Shown here: piece after piece, positions 50,388 through 60,910 of the stretch
Numbering within the stretch: the stretch's first letter is position 1
How the letters are laid out: every line of letters starts with the position of its first letter
DNA from: Flavobacteriaceae bacterium
Lineage (GTDB): Bacteria; Bacteroidota; Bacteroidia; Flavobacteriales; Flavobacteriaceae
Assembly (NCBI GenBank): GCA_030726725.1
Contig: JANRDC010000004.1
Span: 124,001 to 188,000, forward strand
Reading direction: 5' to 3'
DNA length: 64,000 bases
Translations under genes and position numbers: made by a program
The notes under the pieces: model-generated
What the model was told of the DNA's origin: nothing
Databases searched by the model: none
The model's input: only the letters and a program-made list of their open reading frames with translations

Positions 50388-51156
50388 ACGCCAATTTAGC
50401 ATTTATCTGCTTTCCATAGTGCTTTTCACCGCCTACTTTGGGTGTCAACAACGCGCAACTACTTCCGACCTATCGGTTCAGTCAAACACTACAGAAACAG
50501 CTGTCCAGAAAGCTGAAGACACCACCCAAATCGACACCGTCCAAACCCCAGAGGAAAAAGTACTGACCATTGAGGAGGCCGTTTTAATGGAACCGGTTGA
50601 CCAAAATTTCAAAATCACCGAAGACAATGCCATCGAGTTCTTTTTTCAATACCAAAAAAAAGTGCGTGAGCAAAAAGTTCGTTTGGAGACTTCCTATGGG
50701 AATATTGTGATTGAACTTTTTGATGAAGTGCCCTACCACAAGTCAAATTTCATCTACTTAACCAAGAAAGGATACTTTGATGAAACCTATTTTCACAGAA
50801 TCGTAAAAGGTTTTATTATTCAGGGTGGCAATGCAGATCACGGTGGAATCGCAAAAAAGCGCAAGGAAATTGGGCGTTACTTGTTGCCTCCGGTCACCGA
50901 TAAGGGTTTTAAACACCATAGGGGTATTGTCTCCATGCCGAGCAGCGACATCAACAATCCCCATCAATTGGCTTCTCCGTATGAATTTTTTATCGTGGTG
51001 ACTAAGCCAGGATCCTATCACCTAGATGCTGGATACACCCCGTTTGGAAAAGTTGTTGAAGGAATGGATGTCGTGGATAAAATAAATGCTGTGGAAGTTG
51101 AAAGTGGGGATTGGCCTTTGCAAAATATCGTCATTCGAAAGGCAGTTGCTTACTAA
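50362..51156 (+). CDS. Cyclophilin-type peptidylprolyl isomerase lipoprotein
   Basis: A 264-residue protein. N-terminal signal ends in a lipobox (FGC at about residues 26-28, in [11 protein letters not shown]), so it is probably anchored in the envelope. After an acidic linker (about 30-90) comes a cyclophilin domain (about 110-264): [40 protein letters not shown] and FIIQGGNAD, then [13 protein letters not shown] and [17 protein letters not shown]. These match the prokaryotic PpiA/PpiB cyclophilins, which isomerise prolyl bonds in secreted proteins. The catalytic Arg (FHRIVKGF) is present. ATG 50362 is the only start that keeps the signal peptide. Confidence 0.88.
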   Translation: MPEKTLKSIRQFSIYLLSIVLFTAYFGCQQRATTSDLSVQSNTTETAVQKAEDTTQIDTVQTPEEKVLTIEEAVLMEPVDQNFKITEDNAIEFFFQYQKKVREQKVRLETSYGNIVIELFDEVPYHKSNFIYLTKKGYFDETYFHRIVKGFIIQGGNADHGGIAKKRKEIGRYLLPPVTDKGFKHHRGIVSMPSSDINNPHQLASPYEFFIVVTKPGSYHLDAGYTPFGKVVEGMDVVDKINAVEVESGDWPLQNIVIRKAVAY

Positions 51157-52367
51157 CGGGCAATTACTCCAGAACCTATTAATTCTTGACCTAAGTAAAG
51201 CGCGGCAAATTGGCCTTGGGTAATGGCCGACTGAGGCTGTGAGAAACTTAAAAAGTAATCGAATTCAGCCCGCCAAATCACCGCCTGTTGCAAAGGTTGT
51301 CTGTAGCGAATTCGCGCACTTACTTCAAGAGATTGACCTGGGGAAAGCGCAAGGTCAGGGCGCACCCAATGCATTTCATGCCCTGAGATCTTCAATGCCT
51401 TTCGCCACAAACCAGGATGGTCACTGCCCTGGCCCACGTAAATAACATTTTGAACAACATCGGTGTCCAGGACATACAAGGCCAAAGGGGTTCCTCCCAC
51501 ATCCAGCCCTTTTCGCTGACCTACTGTAAAATAATGCGCTCCATTATGCGCTCCTTTGTCCATACCCATCTCTGGGGTATAGGAGCAGGAGACTGAGGCT
51601 TTTTGGGCTTGTTCAAGATCCTGAATGTGCCCGGTAAACGAATCTCCATAAACAGCGTGATCTCGGGAGATTTCAACAATTCGTCCAGGATTGGGTTTTA
51701 GCTGTTGTTGTAAAAAATCCGGCAAACGCACCTTACCGATAAAACACAGACCCTGAGAATCTTTCTTCTCAGCAGTGACTAAACCTTGGGCCTTGGCAAT
51801 AGCCCTAACCTCTGACTTCTGTAAACTGCCAATAGGAAATAAACTCTTGGCCAATTGATCTTGATTCAACTGACATAAAAAATAGGATTGATCCTTGTTC
51901 AGGTCCAAACCGGACAACAAATGTTGGGTGGTTACTCCGCGATCATCTGTGGTGGTCTCTTTCCGGCAGTAGTGACCAGTTGCTACGTATTCAGCACCTA
52001 GCCCAAGGGCAACTTGCATAAATACGTCAAACTTAATTTCTCGATTGCAGAGCACGTCTGGATTGGGTGTTCTACCTGCAGCGTATTCCGCAAACATATA
52101 ATCGACAATACGCTCTTTATACGTTGCGCTTAAATCAATGGTCTGGAAGGGAATACCGAGCTTTTCTGCTACGATTAATGCATCGTTGCTGTCTTCTAAC
52201 CAAGGACATTCATTGGAAATGGTCACTGAATCATCGTGCCAATTCTTCATAAATAGCCCAATCACCTCATATCCTTGCGCCAAAAGCAAATAGGCGGCCA
52301 CCGAGGAATCCACGCCTCCTGAAAGGCCGACAACCACTTTTGGTTTATGGGTGATCCCCAGGGACAT
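51153..52367 (-). CDS. mnmA: tRNA-specific 2-thiouridylase MnmA
   Basis: A 404-residue ATP pyrophosphatase that thiolates U34 in tRNA-Lys, -Glu and -Gln. It starts [19 protein letters not shown] (PP-loop SGGVDSS, residues 16-22) and MKNWHDDS, with catalytic Cys107 ([13 protein letters not shown]) and the second catalytic Cys208 (SQGLCFIGK), YVATGHYC and [12 protein letters not shown]. The C-terminal domain has the usual MnmA beta-barrel ([17 protein letters not shown]). Length is slightly above typical (about 360-380). Its TAG overlaps the cyclophilin gene stop by 4 bp. It is followed by yidC on the transcript upstream side with a 6-bp gap. Confidence 0.95.
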   Translation of the reverse strand: MSLGITHKPKVVVGLSGGVDSSVAAYLLLAQGYEVIGLFMKNWHDDSVTISNECPWLEDSNDALIVAEKLGIPFQTIDLSATYKERIVDYMFAEYAAGRTPNPDVLCNREIKFDVFMQVALGLGAEYVATGHYCRKETTTDDRGVTTQHLLSGLDLNKDQSYFLCQLNQDQLAKSLFPIGSLQKSEVRAIAKAQGLVTAEKKDSQGLCFIGKVRLPDFLQQQLKPNPGRIVEISRDHAVYGDSFTGHIQDLEQAQKASVSCSYTPEMGMDKGAHNGAHYFTVGQRKGLDVGGTPLALYVLDTDVVQNVIYVGQGSDHPGLWRKALKISGHEMHWVRPDLALSPGQSLEVSARIRYRQPLQQAVIWRAEFDYFLSFSQPQSAITQGQFAALYLGQELIGSGVIAR

Positions 52368-52373
52368 AACGAA

Positions 52374-54194
52374 CTATTTTTTTAGTTTCTTTTGTGTCTC
52401 AGCTTGTTCCATCAACTCCCTCATTTTGCGTTGAAATCCGCTTTCTTTCTTGGGTTGTTGTTTGTTAAACTCAATTTGCGCATGAATTTTCTTGTCGTCT
52501 AAAATCAAATGCTTGATGACCAGCATAATTAAGATGGTGATTAAATTCGACACGAAATAATACAAGCTCAATCCACTGGCATAAGAATTAAAGAAGAACA
52601 ACATCATCACCGGTGAGAGGTAAATGATAAATTTCATATTCGGCATACCTGGTTGTGTCGGCATGTTTTGTCCTGTGGTCATCATCATGTAGATGAAAAT
52701 CGCTATGGAAGCAAGTATCGGGAACAAACTCACATGGTCTCCATAAAAAGGGATAGAGAAAGGCAACTGCGCAATCGTATCGTAGGATGAAAGGTCATCT
52801 GCCCACAAAAACGACTGTTGACGCAGTACAAAGGATGTGGGGAAGAACATAAACAACGCATAGAAAATAGGGAGCTGCAAAAGCGCTGGCACACATCCAC
52901 TGGTGGGACTGACCCCAGCTTTTGAATAAAGCTTCATGGTCTCTTGCTGGCGCTTCATAGCGTTTTCCTTGTTTTGCTCATTGATGGCGGTAATTTCAGG
53001 TTTTAAGACCTTCATTTTTGCCTGAGAAACATAAGATTTATACGTCACTGGTGACATAACTAATCGCACCAAAACAGTCATCACAATAATGGCAATTCCA
53101 TGAGGAAAATATTCGCTCAAGAAGGTGTACATGGGGGTAAACACATATCTGTTTAACCAGCCAAAGATACCCCAACCAAAAGGGATAGAGGACTCTAAAT
53201 CCAAAGCCTTGTACTGTGACAAAACAGCTACATCAGTAGGTCCATAAAACCAAAACATTCTAGTATTTAGGGCTCCTGATTGAAAGTTTAAAGGCACTTT
53301 CAGGGTGTTTGTTTTGGTAAATGCTACAGACTTATCTTCTTCCTTGACCAAATTTACACTGCTCATGGAAGCCTGATCTACAGGGACTTCAAAGGCCAAA
53401 ATACTGCTAAAAAAGTGTTGGCGATAGGAAGCCCAATGCAGTTTTTCTGCTTGCTCCTCATCATCGCTGCTGTCCGACAATTTGCTTATTTTATCGCCCT
53501 CGTGTCGGTAGGTTAAACGCGTATATCTGTTTTCATAGACCACGCTTTTGGAGTGGCGAATCCCTTGTTGCACCCACGACAACTCTGCGGGTTGAGCAGT
53601 ATTCACTACCAGATCTAATCCAGATGTTTCCAACCAAAAATCCAGGAGGTAGTCGTCGGGTTTTATTTGGTAGTGATACGTGATGGATGCTCCTTCACCT
53701 AATGAAGCTGTCATCTTTAGGTGTTGGTTCCCCTGAGCATCTTGGGTGAGCTCTGGAAGAAAATACAGAGAAGCTGTTTGGATAACACTGTTATTCTTAG
53801 CTGGAAGTCCAATGGAAAACTGTGCGTTTTGGTCCTTGACTAAATAGACCGGGACAGAGTCATAGGTTTTAAACGACTTTATCTTGGCAAGGGTCACCAT
53901 CCCCCCCATAGGGCTGACTTCTAGGTGCAGCAATTTGTTTTCCAATACCACGGGGGTTTTGGGCAGTGAGTCCACAGCGGGTACTCCGAGATCATCTGGT
54001 GAAGCAGGAGCAATCAAGGGAAGTTGAGGAATGGCAGCCGCTGCTTCCTCAGCGACTTCTTCGAGTACTGCCTCAGCTTTTTGAGCAGCTAATTCCTCTG
54101 GAGTGGGCTGATTGATATAAAACATATAGATCAGGATTCCGAAAATAAGTACGAATCCAATGATCGAATTGAGGTCTAATTTCTTTTCTTCCAT
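52374..54194 (-). CDS. yidC: Membrane protein insertase YidC
   Basis: A 606-residue Oxa1/YidC insertase with an N-terminal membrane segment (SIIGFVLIFGILIYMFYI, residues 6-23), a large periplasmic beta domain (about 60-350; LLHLEVSPMGGMVTLAKIKS) and the C-terminal five-helix core: GIAIIVMTVLVRLVMSPVTY, PTSGCVPALLQLPIFYALFM (catalytic hydrophilic groove), IFIYMMMT and LSLYYFVSNLITIL. A Lys-rich tail follows (KKHIHAQIEF... with KKESGFQRKM). It works with SecYEG or alone to insert membrane proteins. The order pyrG-yidC-mnmA with short gaps (21 and 6 bp) suggests one minus-strand operon. Confidence 0.95.
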   Translation of the reverse strand: MEEKKLDLNSIIGFVLIFGILIYMFYINQPTPEELAAQKAEAVLEEVAEEAAAAIPQLPLIAPASPDDLGVPAVDSLPKTPVVLENKLLHLEVSPMGGMVTLAKIKSFKTYDSVPVYLVKDQNAQFSIGLPAKNNSVIQTASLYFLPELTQDAQGNQHLKMTASLGEGASITYHYQIKPDDYLLDFWLETSGLDLVVNTAQPAELSWVQQGIRHSKSVVYENRYTRLTYRHEGDKISKLSDSSDDEEQAEKLHWASYRQHFFSSILAFEVPVDQASMSSVNLVKEEDKSVAFTKTNTLKVPLNFQSGALNTRMFWFYGPTDVAVLSQYKALDLESSIPFGWGIFGWLNRYVFTPMYTFLSEYFPHGIAIIVMTVLVRLVMSPVTYKSYVSQAKMKVLKPEITAINEQNKENAMKRQQETMKLYSKAGVSPTSGCVPALLQLPIFYALFMFFPTSFVLRQQSFLWADDLSSYDTIAQLPFSIPFYGDHVSLFPILASIAIFIYMMMTTGQNMPTQPGMPNMKFIIYLSPVMMLFFFNSYASGLSLYYFVSNLITILIMLVIKHLILDDKKIHAQIEFNKQQPKKESGFQRKMRELMEQAETQKKLKK

Positions 54195-54215
54195 AATATG
54201 GTCCAGGATATACTC

Positions 54216-55912
<1,697 letters not shown>

Positions 55913-55930
55913 CAAGGTTATTTAGCCCTT

Positions 55931-56803
55931 ATGAAAAGAAGAAATTTCTTGCAAACCACCGCCTTAAGCGCACTGGGAGCTGCCGCCGTAATTCCAGCAA
56001 AAACATGGGCAAATGCTCCTGTAAAATCAACTAGAGAACCCTTAAAAAACAACATCAATCACTCGGTTTGTCAGTGGTGTTTTGGCGATATGCCTTGGGA
56101 TGATCTATTACAGGCGCTAGTTGAAATGGGGGTTAAGGCTGTGGATTTAGCCGGTCCAGAACACTGGCCCACACTCCAAAAATACGGTGTTCATTGCTCC
56201 ATGTGCGACGGAGCAGAAATCAGTCTAACCAAAGGGTGGAACAATCCAAAATACCACGATCAACTGGTTGAAAATTACACAAAAATGATCCCTTTAGTCG
56301 CTGAAGCCGGATATAGCAATTTGATTTGTTTTAGCGGAAATAGAGAGGGCATGAGCGATACTCAAGGATTGGCCCATTGCGTGACGGGACTCCGCAAAGT
56401 CTTGCCTTTGGCGGAAAAGTATGGGGTAATACTTCAAATGGAGTTGTTCAACCAACAAGACCATCCGGACTATATGTGCGATCACTCAGACTGGGGTGTG
56501 GATTTGTGTATCGCACTGGGGTCTCCGAACTTTAAACTGCTGTTCGATATCTATCACATGCAAATACAAGAGGGAGACATCATCAGAAGAATTAGAGAAA
56601 ATCACCAATATTTTGGGCATTACCATACCGCTGGAGTGCCAGGAAGACACGAAATCGACGAAACCCAAGAATTAAACTATCCAGCCATCATGAATGAAAT
56701 ACTCAAAACAGGTTATACTGGCTATGTCGCACAAGAGTATATCCCCTCGCGCGAACCCAGGTTGGAAGTGCTATTCGAATCAATAAAACGTTGTGATGTC
56801 TAG
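55931..56803 (+). CDS. Tat-exported hydroxypyruvate isomerase-like TIM-barrel protein
   Basis: A 290-residue protein with a twin-arginine signal (MKRRNFLQTTALSALGAAAV; RRNFLQ), then a xylose isomerase-like TIM barrel: NINHSVCQWCFGDMPWDDLL, ILQMELFNQ (metal-binding Glu), LLFDIYHMQIQEGD (metal-binding Asp/His), HYHTAGVPGRHEIDE and YVAQEYIPSREP (last metal-binding Glu). These match the hydroxypyruvate isomerase family. Export is unusual for Hyi itself but common for homologous proteins in Bacteroidota, and the natural substrate is unknown. Its TAG overlaps by 4 bp the stop of the convergent PBP1-like gene. Confidence 0.78.
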   Translation: MKRRNFLQTTALSALGAAAVIPAKTWANAPVKSTREPLKNNINHSVCQWCFGDMPWDDLLQALVEMGVKAVDLAGPEHWPTLQKYGVHCSMCDGAEISLTKGWNNPKYHDQLVENYTKMIPLVAEAGYSNLICFSGNREGMSDTQGLAHCVTGLRKVLPLAEKYGVILQMELFNQQDHPDYMCDHSDWGVDLCIALGSPNFKLLFDIYHMQIQEGDIIRRIRENHQYFGHYHTAGVPGRHEIDETQELNYPAIMNEILKTGYTGYVAQEYIPSREPRLEVLFESIKRCDV

Positions 56804-57951
56804 GGGCGAATCACTTGCCATTCCATATCTTTCAATGAAATCAAGACATAACCTTGGTTAACCAGATGACCTTTCGGATCATGGGCCATATCAAAAGGAT
56901 GTGTGGTTCCCGCCCATTTAAAAAATGATTTCCCCTCAGCTGAAGCGTACCCTAGGCCCATGAGTTGGGCTACCGCAAACATGACTGAATCATATCCACG
57001 CACCGCTATCTTATCCGGATATTTTCCCCATTTTACTTGGTAAATGCCACTCCAAGCGACATGTGTTAAGGGCTCTTGAACCGCTGATGTGGTGTAATTC
57101 AAATCTGATAATTGTTTAAAATCCAATACATCGTTGTCAAAGGCGTTGTTGTATAACGGACTCCACAACTTGATGTGGCCGGGATAACGCAGCTGTGCAC
57201 TGAGAATAGAGGCGACAGAAGAAGCTGTTTTTAAATTGGCCGTTTCAACGAACACCCAATTGGTATTCAGAGTATCCATGCGCTCAGTCAGTGCTTCAAG
57301 CAGGCGATTGCTCTGGGCAGTCGCATCTAATTTCTGGGCTCCAGGAAAACGCTGAGCGATATTCTGGGCCTGGTTCAGGGCTTCGCCGTCGTGGACAACA
57401 GTTACTTTTTGGCCGAGCCATTCTTTTTTGGCATAATCCAATAATTGTCTGCGCAGCGTTTCGTTCTTCGCGATCCCTTGAATCAAATATGGATGAACCT
57501 GTTGCGCATCAGCAATACTCGGCAAGAAAATAGGTTTTTTCTGCTGTAAAGACCATTGGGACAAGGGAGGAAGCACGCGATCCGACAAAGGCCCAATCAA
57601 AAAATCAATGTCATTGATTCTGTGCACTGCTTCTAGTTCTGCGAGCGCAATAGCTCCATTTAATTGGGTGTCAACAGGGTGAGGTTTCACCTGTATACCC
57701 ATAGAATCCAATCGTTCAATAGCTATTAGTGCTCCCGAATAAAAAGACAAACTCGACTTGGTGTCATTTCTCGCCTCTAAGATCTTTTGACCCAATGCTG
57801 GATCTATAAAATCCATTTTATCTGTCCTAAACGGCAGTGCAAATGCGATCCCCAAGGGCTCCTTGGTCTGGGGAACACCTTGAATCGTCTGAGCCTGTGT
57901 GCCAAAGACCCAGAAAAAAGCTAAGCCAGAAAAAAAATGTTTCAATTTCAT
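56800..57951 (-). CDS. PBP1-fold protein (ABC-type amino acid binding-like), no LysM
   Basis: A 383-residue exported protein (signal peptide MKLKHFFSGLAFFWVFGTQAQ) with a type 1 periplasmic-binding-protein fold: LGIAFALPFRTDKMDF at residues 33-48, YSGALIAIERLD, DFLIGPLSDRVLPPLSQWS and NWVFVETANLKTASSVASIL. It resembles the C-terminal part of PBP1-and-LysM proteins that often follow guaA in Flavobacteriia, but here the LysM repeats are absent: the PBP1 domain starts only about 10 residues after the signal peptide. It starts 4 bp after the guaA stop on the same strand. Function is unknown. Confidence 0.65.
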   Translation of the reverse strand: MKLKHFFSGLAFFWVFGTQAQTIQGVPQTKEPLGIAFALPFRTDKMDFIDPALGQKILEARNDTKSSLSFYSGALIAIERLDSMGIQVKPHPVDTQLNGAIALAELEAVHRINDIDFLIGPLSDRVLPPLSQWSLQQKKPIFLPSIADAQQVHPYLIQGIAKNETLRRQLLDYAKKEWLGQKVTVVHDGEALNQAQNIAQRFPGAQKLDATAQSNRLLEALTERMDTLNTNWVFVETANLKTASSVASILSAQLRYPGHIKLWSPLYNNAFDNDVLDFKQLSDLNYTTSAVQEPLTHVAWSGIYQVKWGKYPDKIAVRGYDSVMFAVAQLMGLGYASAEGKSFFKWAGTTHPFDMAHDPKGHLVNQGYVLISLKDMEWQVIRP

Positions 57952-57955
57952 CTAT

Positions 57956-59488
57956 TTACTCCCACTCTATAGTTGCGGGCGGTTTTGAACTGATATCATA
58001 CACTACTCGGTTAACGCCCTTGACTTTGTTGATGATATCATTAGAGGTTTTTTGTAAAAAAGCATAGGGCAAATCCACCCAGTCAGCAGTCATTCCATCG
58101 GTGCTTTCCACAGCGCGCAATGCGACGCACTTCTCGTAGGTGCGTTCATCTCCCATGACACCAACACTTTGAACGGGCAATAAGATTGCACCAGCTTGCC
58201 AAACCTGATCATATAAGCCCCAAGTCCTCAATCCATCGATAAAAATGGCGTCGACTTCTTGTAAAATACTCACTTTTTCGGGCGTCACTTCACCCAAAAT
58301 TCTGATGGCCAATCCCGGTCCAGGGAACGGATGCCTCCCCAATAAAGTTTGACTGATTCCCAGACTCGCCCCTACCCTTCTCACCTCATCTTTAAACAAT
58401 AGACGCAAAGGCTCAACTACTTTAAGCTTCATATAATCGGGCAAACCACCAACATTATGGTGGCTTTTAATCGTAGCTGAAGGCCCTCCAGTAGCAGAAA
58501 CAGACTCGATCACATCTGGATAAATTGTTCCCTGAGCAAGCCACTTGGCATCTACCACTTGGTGTGACTCATCGTCAAATACATCGACAAAAACTTTTCC
58601 GATGGCCTTGCGTTTTGCCTCAGGATCTGAAAGACCACTCAGAGCGCTCAAGAAACGATCTGACGCATCTACGCCCTTGACATTAAGCCCCATGTGCTTG
58701 TATTGATCCAGCACTTGGTCAAATTCGTTCTTGCGCAACAATCCATTATTGACAAAAATGCAATGCAACTGTTTACCTATGGCCTGATGCAACAAAACCG
58801 CTGCCACAGTTGAATCAACGCCCCCAGATAATCCCAAGATCACGCGATCTTCGCCTATTTGCGTTTTTAAGTTTTTTATGGTCTCATGGACAAATGAATC
58901 TGGTGTCCAATCCTGCGCTACACCCGCAATATCAACCAAAAAATTGGACAACATCTGTTTGCCATCTGTCGAATGGTACACTTCAGGGTGAAATTGAATA
59001 GCATAAGTGGTCTCACCTTCAATTTTATATGCCGCATTGGTCACATCATGGGTACTGCCGATTAATACCCCTCCAGTTGGAAGCGTCTTAATGGTGTCCG
59101 AATGACTCATCCAAACCTGGCTTTGTGGATTTACGCCTGCAAAAAACGGTTCGTTATCCGCCATAAAATCCAAGTGAGCCCTTCCGTACTCCCGGGTATT
59201 TGAAGGGGCTACTTCTCCGCCGGAGAAGTGGGCCAGATATTGGGCGCCATAACACACCGCCAGTAAAGGTTTTTTACCTCTGATTTGCGTTAAATCTGGA
59301 TGTGGCGCGTCATTTCCCCTGACTGAATGAGGGGAACCCGATAAAATCACTGCTTTGTAAGCGGACAAATCTTCTGGAAGATGGTTGTAGGGTTTGATCT
59401 CACAAAAAATATTGAGTTCACGAACCCTTCTGGCGATCAATTGAGTGTATTGAGAGCCGAAATCAAGGATGAGTACATTGTTTTGCAT
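57956..59488 (-). CDS. guaA: GMP synthase (glutamine-hydrolysing)
   Basis: A 510-residue enzyme converting XMP to GMP. N-terminal class I amidotransferase: [20 protein letters not shown], catalytic Cys79 ([14 protein letters not shown]) and the HPEVYHS His/Glu pair; then the ATP-pyrophosphatase domain with [18 protein letters not shown] and the dimerisation domain ending [14 protein letters not shown]. All catalytic segments are present. ATG 59488 is chosen; the in-frame TTG at 59494 belongs to the promoter TATTTTTG, which ends only 3 nt before the ATG. The PBP1-fold gene follows 4 bp downstream on the same transcript. Confidence 0.97.
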   Translation of the reverse strand: MQNNVLILDFGSQYTQLIARRVRELNIFCEIKPYNHLPEDLSAYKAVILSGSPHSVRGNDAPHPDLTQIRGKKPLLAVCYGAQYLAHFSGGEVAPSNTREYGRAHLDFMADNEPFFAGVNPQSQVWMSHSDTIKTLPTGGVLIGSTHDVTNAAYKIEGETTYAIQFHPEVYHSTDGKQMLSNFLVDIAGVAQDWTPDSFVHETIKNLKTQIGEDRVILGLSGGVDSTVAAVLLHQAIGKQLHCIFVNNGLLRKNEFDQVLDQYKHMGLNVKGVDASDRFLSALSGLSDPEAKRKAIGKVFVDVFDDESHQVVDAKWLAQGTIYPDVIESVSATGGPSATIKSHHNVGGLPDYMKLKVVEPLRLLFKDEVRRVGASLGISQTLLGRHPFPGPGLAIRILGEVTPEKVSILQEVDAIFIDGLRTWGLYDQVWQAGAILLPVQSVGVMGDERTYEKCVALRAVESTDGMTADWVDLPYAFLQKTSNDIINKVKGVNRVVYDISSKPPATIEWE

Positions 59489-59491
59489 GGG

Positions 59492-59499
59492 CAAAAATA
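59492..59499 (-). promoter_or_regulatory. Promoter of guaA (TATTTTTG), 3 nt from the ATG
   Basis: TATTTTTG on the minus strand, followed by CCC and then the guaA ATG. A transcript starting at the usual distance from this box would begin at the A of the start codon. Confidence 0.5.
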
Positions 59500-59534
59500 A
59501 ACATTTGAACCTGGAAAAAAATGCCCAGGAAAAA

Positions 59535-60908
59535 TTATTCTAGGGTATCCAGAATGGATTCAATATCCTCCAGGGTAGTATCTATGTTGATAAAGCAAAA
59601 ACGGGCCACTGTCTTCCAGTGTCCATCCACTATGTCTTTGGTGGGTGCCACTAAGGCAAATCCCTTGGCCAATTGATCATAAGTCCACTGAGCATACTGT
59701 TGGTCGCTCCATCCGATACGCTCAAAGAGCACTACGGATAAGCTCGAGGGTCGGGTTACCCTGAGATATGATCTTTTTTCAATCGCAGCAACCGCCAACC
59801 CAGCCAGGGCAATACCTTGTTCAATAGCTTGGCTGTATCTATCCGTTCCGTGCATCGCCAGAGAAAACCACAAAGGGAGGCCCCTGACTCTTCGCGTCAA
59901 TTGAATTTGATAGTCCGCTGGGTTAAATCCGGTAAACTGAGGTTCATTAAAAATAGCCAAATAATTTCCTTCTTGCGTATGTGCCGCTTTGGCCTTTTGA
60001 GGGTCTTTATACAGCACCGCACCGCAATCATAGGGCGCAAAAAGCCATTTATGGGGGTCGATCGTGATGCTATCAGCCAACTCAATGCCGTCGAATAAAT
60101 GTCGCACAGATGGTGCAGCTAGTGCAGCACCCCCATAAGCGCCATCGACGTGCATCCACCAGCCTTTTTCCGCGCACAAATGTGCGCAATCTTTTAAATC
60201 ATCGATAATTCCCGCATTGGTTGTTCCAGCGGTAACCACCAAGGCAAATACGCGATCTTGATCCAGTGGACTGAGCGCGTTTACAGCTTCCCTGACTTGT
60301 TGCGCTGACAAGGCGCCATAACACTCGATAGAGATCACATCGGCATCGATCACCTGTGCCATAGCTTTTACGGAAGCATGTGCGTGATTGCTGCACACCA
60401 TCAAACCTTTTTTATCGCGGCGATCACTGGACAAAGAACGCCAATGATGCCTCGCAGCGACCAAAGCGGAAAGATTGGCCGCAGTACCTCCAGAGGTAAA
60501 GACGCCAAAAGCACCTTCAGGCATTCCCGTTAAGGAAACCAACCACTGCATGGCTTCATTCTCACAATAAATTCCTCCAGCCCCTTCCATCCAATAAGCA
60601 CCGTGAATACTAGAGGCAGAGGTCACTAGATCAAACATGATGGCTGCCCTGGTTGGTGCCGCAGGAACAAAAGCTAGGTTTCTGGGGTGATCGATGGGGA
60701 CCGTGTGCTTGACCAACACCTCTCGAAAAAGCTCAAATGCCTTCTGTCCACCTATCCCCTCGGCAGAAATAGTCTGGCCAATGCGTTCTCGCAGTGCCTG
60801 CTCAGAAATGGGAATACCGAGTTCTGGGTGTGTTTTGGTAATGCGACCAATCACGTACTTCATGACATCCAAAGTCATGTCCACTACATCGATATCAATT
60901 TTGTGCAT
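59535..60908 (-). CDS. PLP-dependent group II amino acid decarboxylase
   Basis: A 457-residue fold type I decarboxylase of the aromatic-L-amino-acid/tyrosine/glutamate group. Visible: [20 protein letters not shown] (PLP phosphate site, about residues 136-155), [18 protein letters not shown] (His stacking on PLP), [14 protein letters not shown] (Asp and Ala of PLP pyridine) and the Schiff-base lysine in [17 protein letters not shown]. The sequence is closer to the AADC/PLP decarboxylase family than to glutamate decarboxylase GadB, but substrate identity cannot be fixed. It starts 2 bp after bshC. Confidence 0.85.
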   Translation of the reverse strand: MHKIDIDVVDMTLDVMKYVIGRITKTHPELGIPISEQALRERIGQTISAEGIGGQKAFELFREVLVKHTVPIDHPRNLAFVPAAPTRAAIMFDLVTSASSIHGAYWMEGAGGIYCENEAMQWLVSLTGMPEGAFGVFTSGGTAANLSALVAARHHWRSLSSDRRDKKGLMVCSNHAHASVKAMAQVIDADVISIECYGALSAQQVREAVNALSPLDQDRVFALVVTAGTTNAGIIDDLKDCAHLCAEKGWWMHVDGAYGGAALAAPSVRHLFDGIELADSITIDPHKWLFAPYDCGAVLYKDPQKAKAAHTQEGNYLAIFNEPQFTGFNPADYQIQLTRRVRGLPLWFSLAMHGTDRYSQAIEQGIALAGLAVAAIEKRSYLRVTRPSSLSVVLFERIGWSDQQYAQWTYDQLAKGFALVAPTKDIVDGHWKTVARFCFINIDTTLEDIESILDTLE

Positions 60909-60910
60909 GT

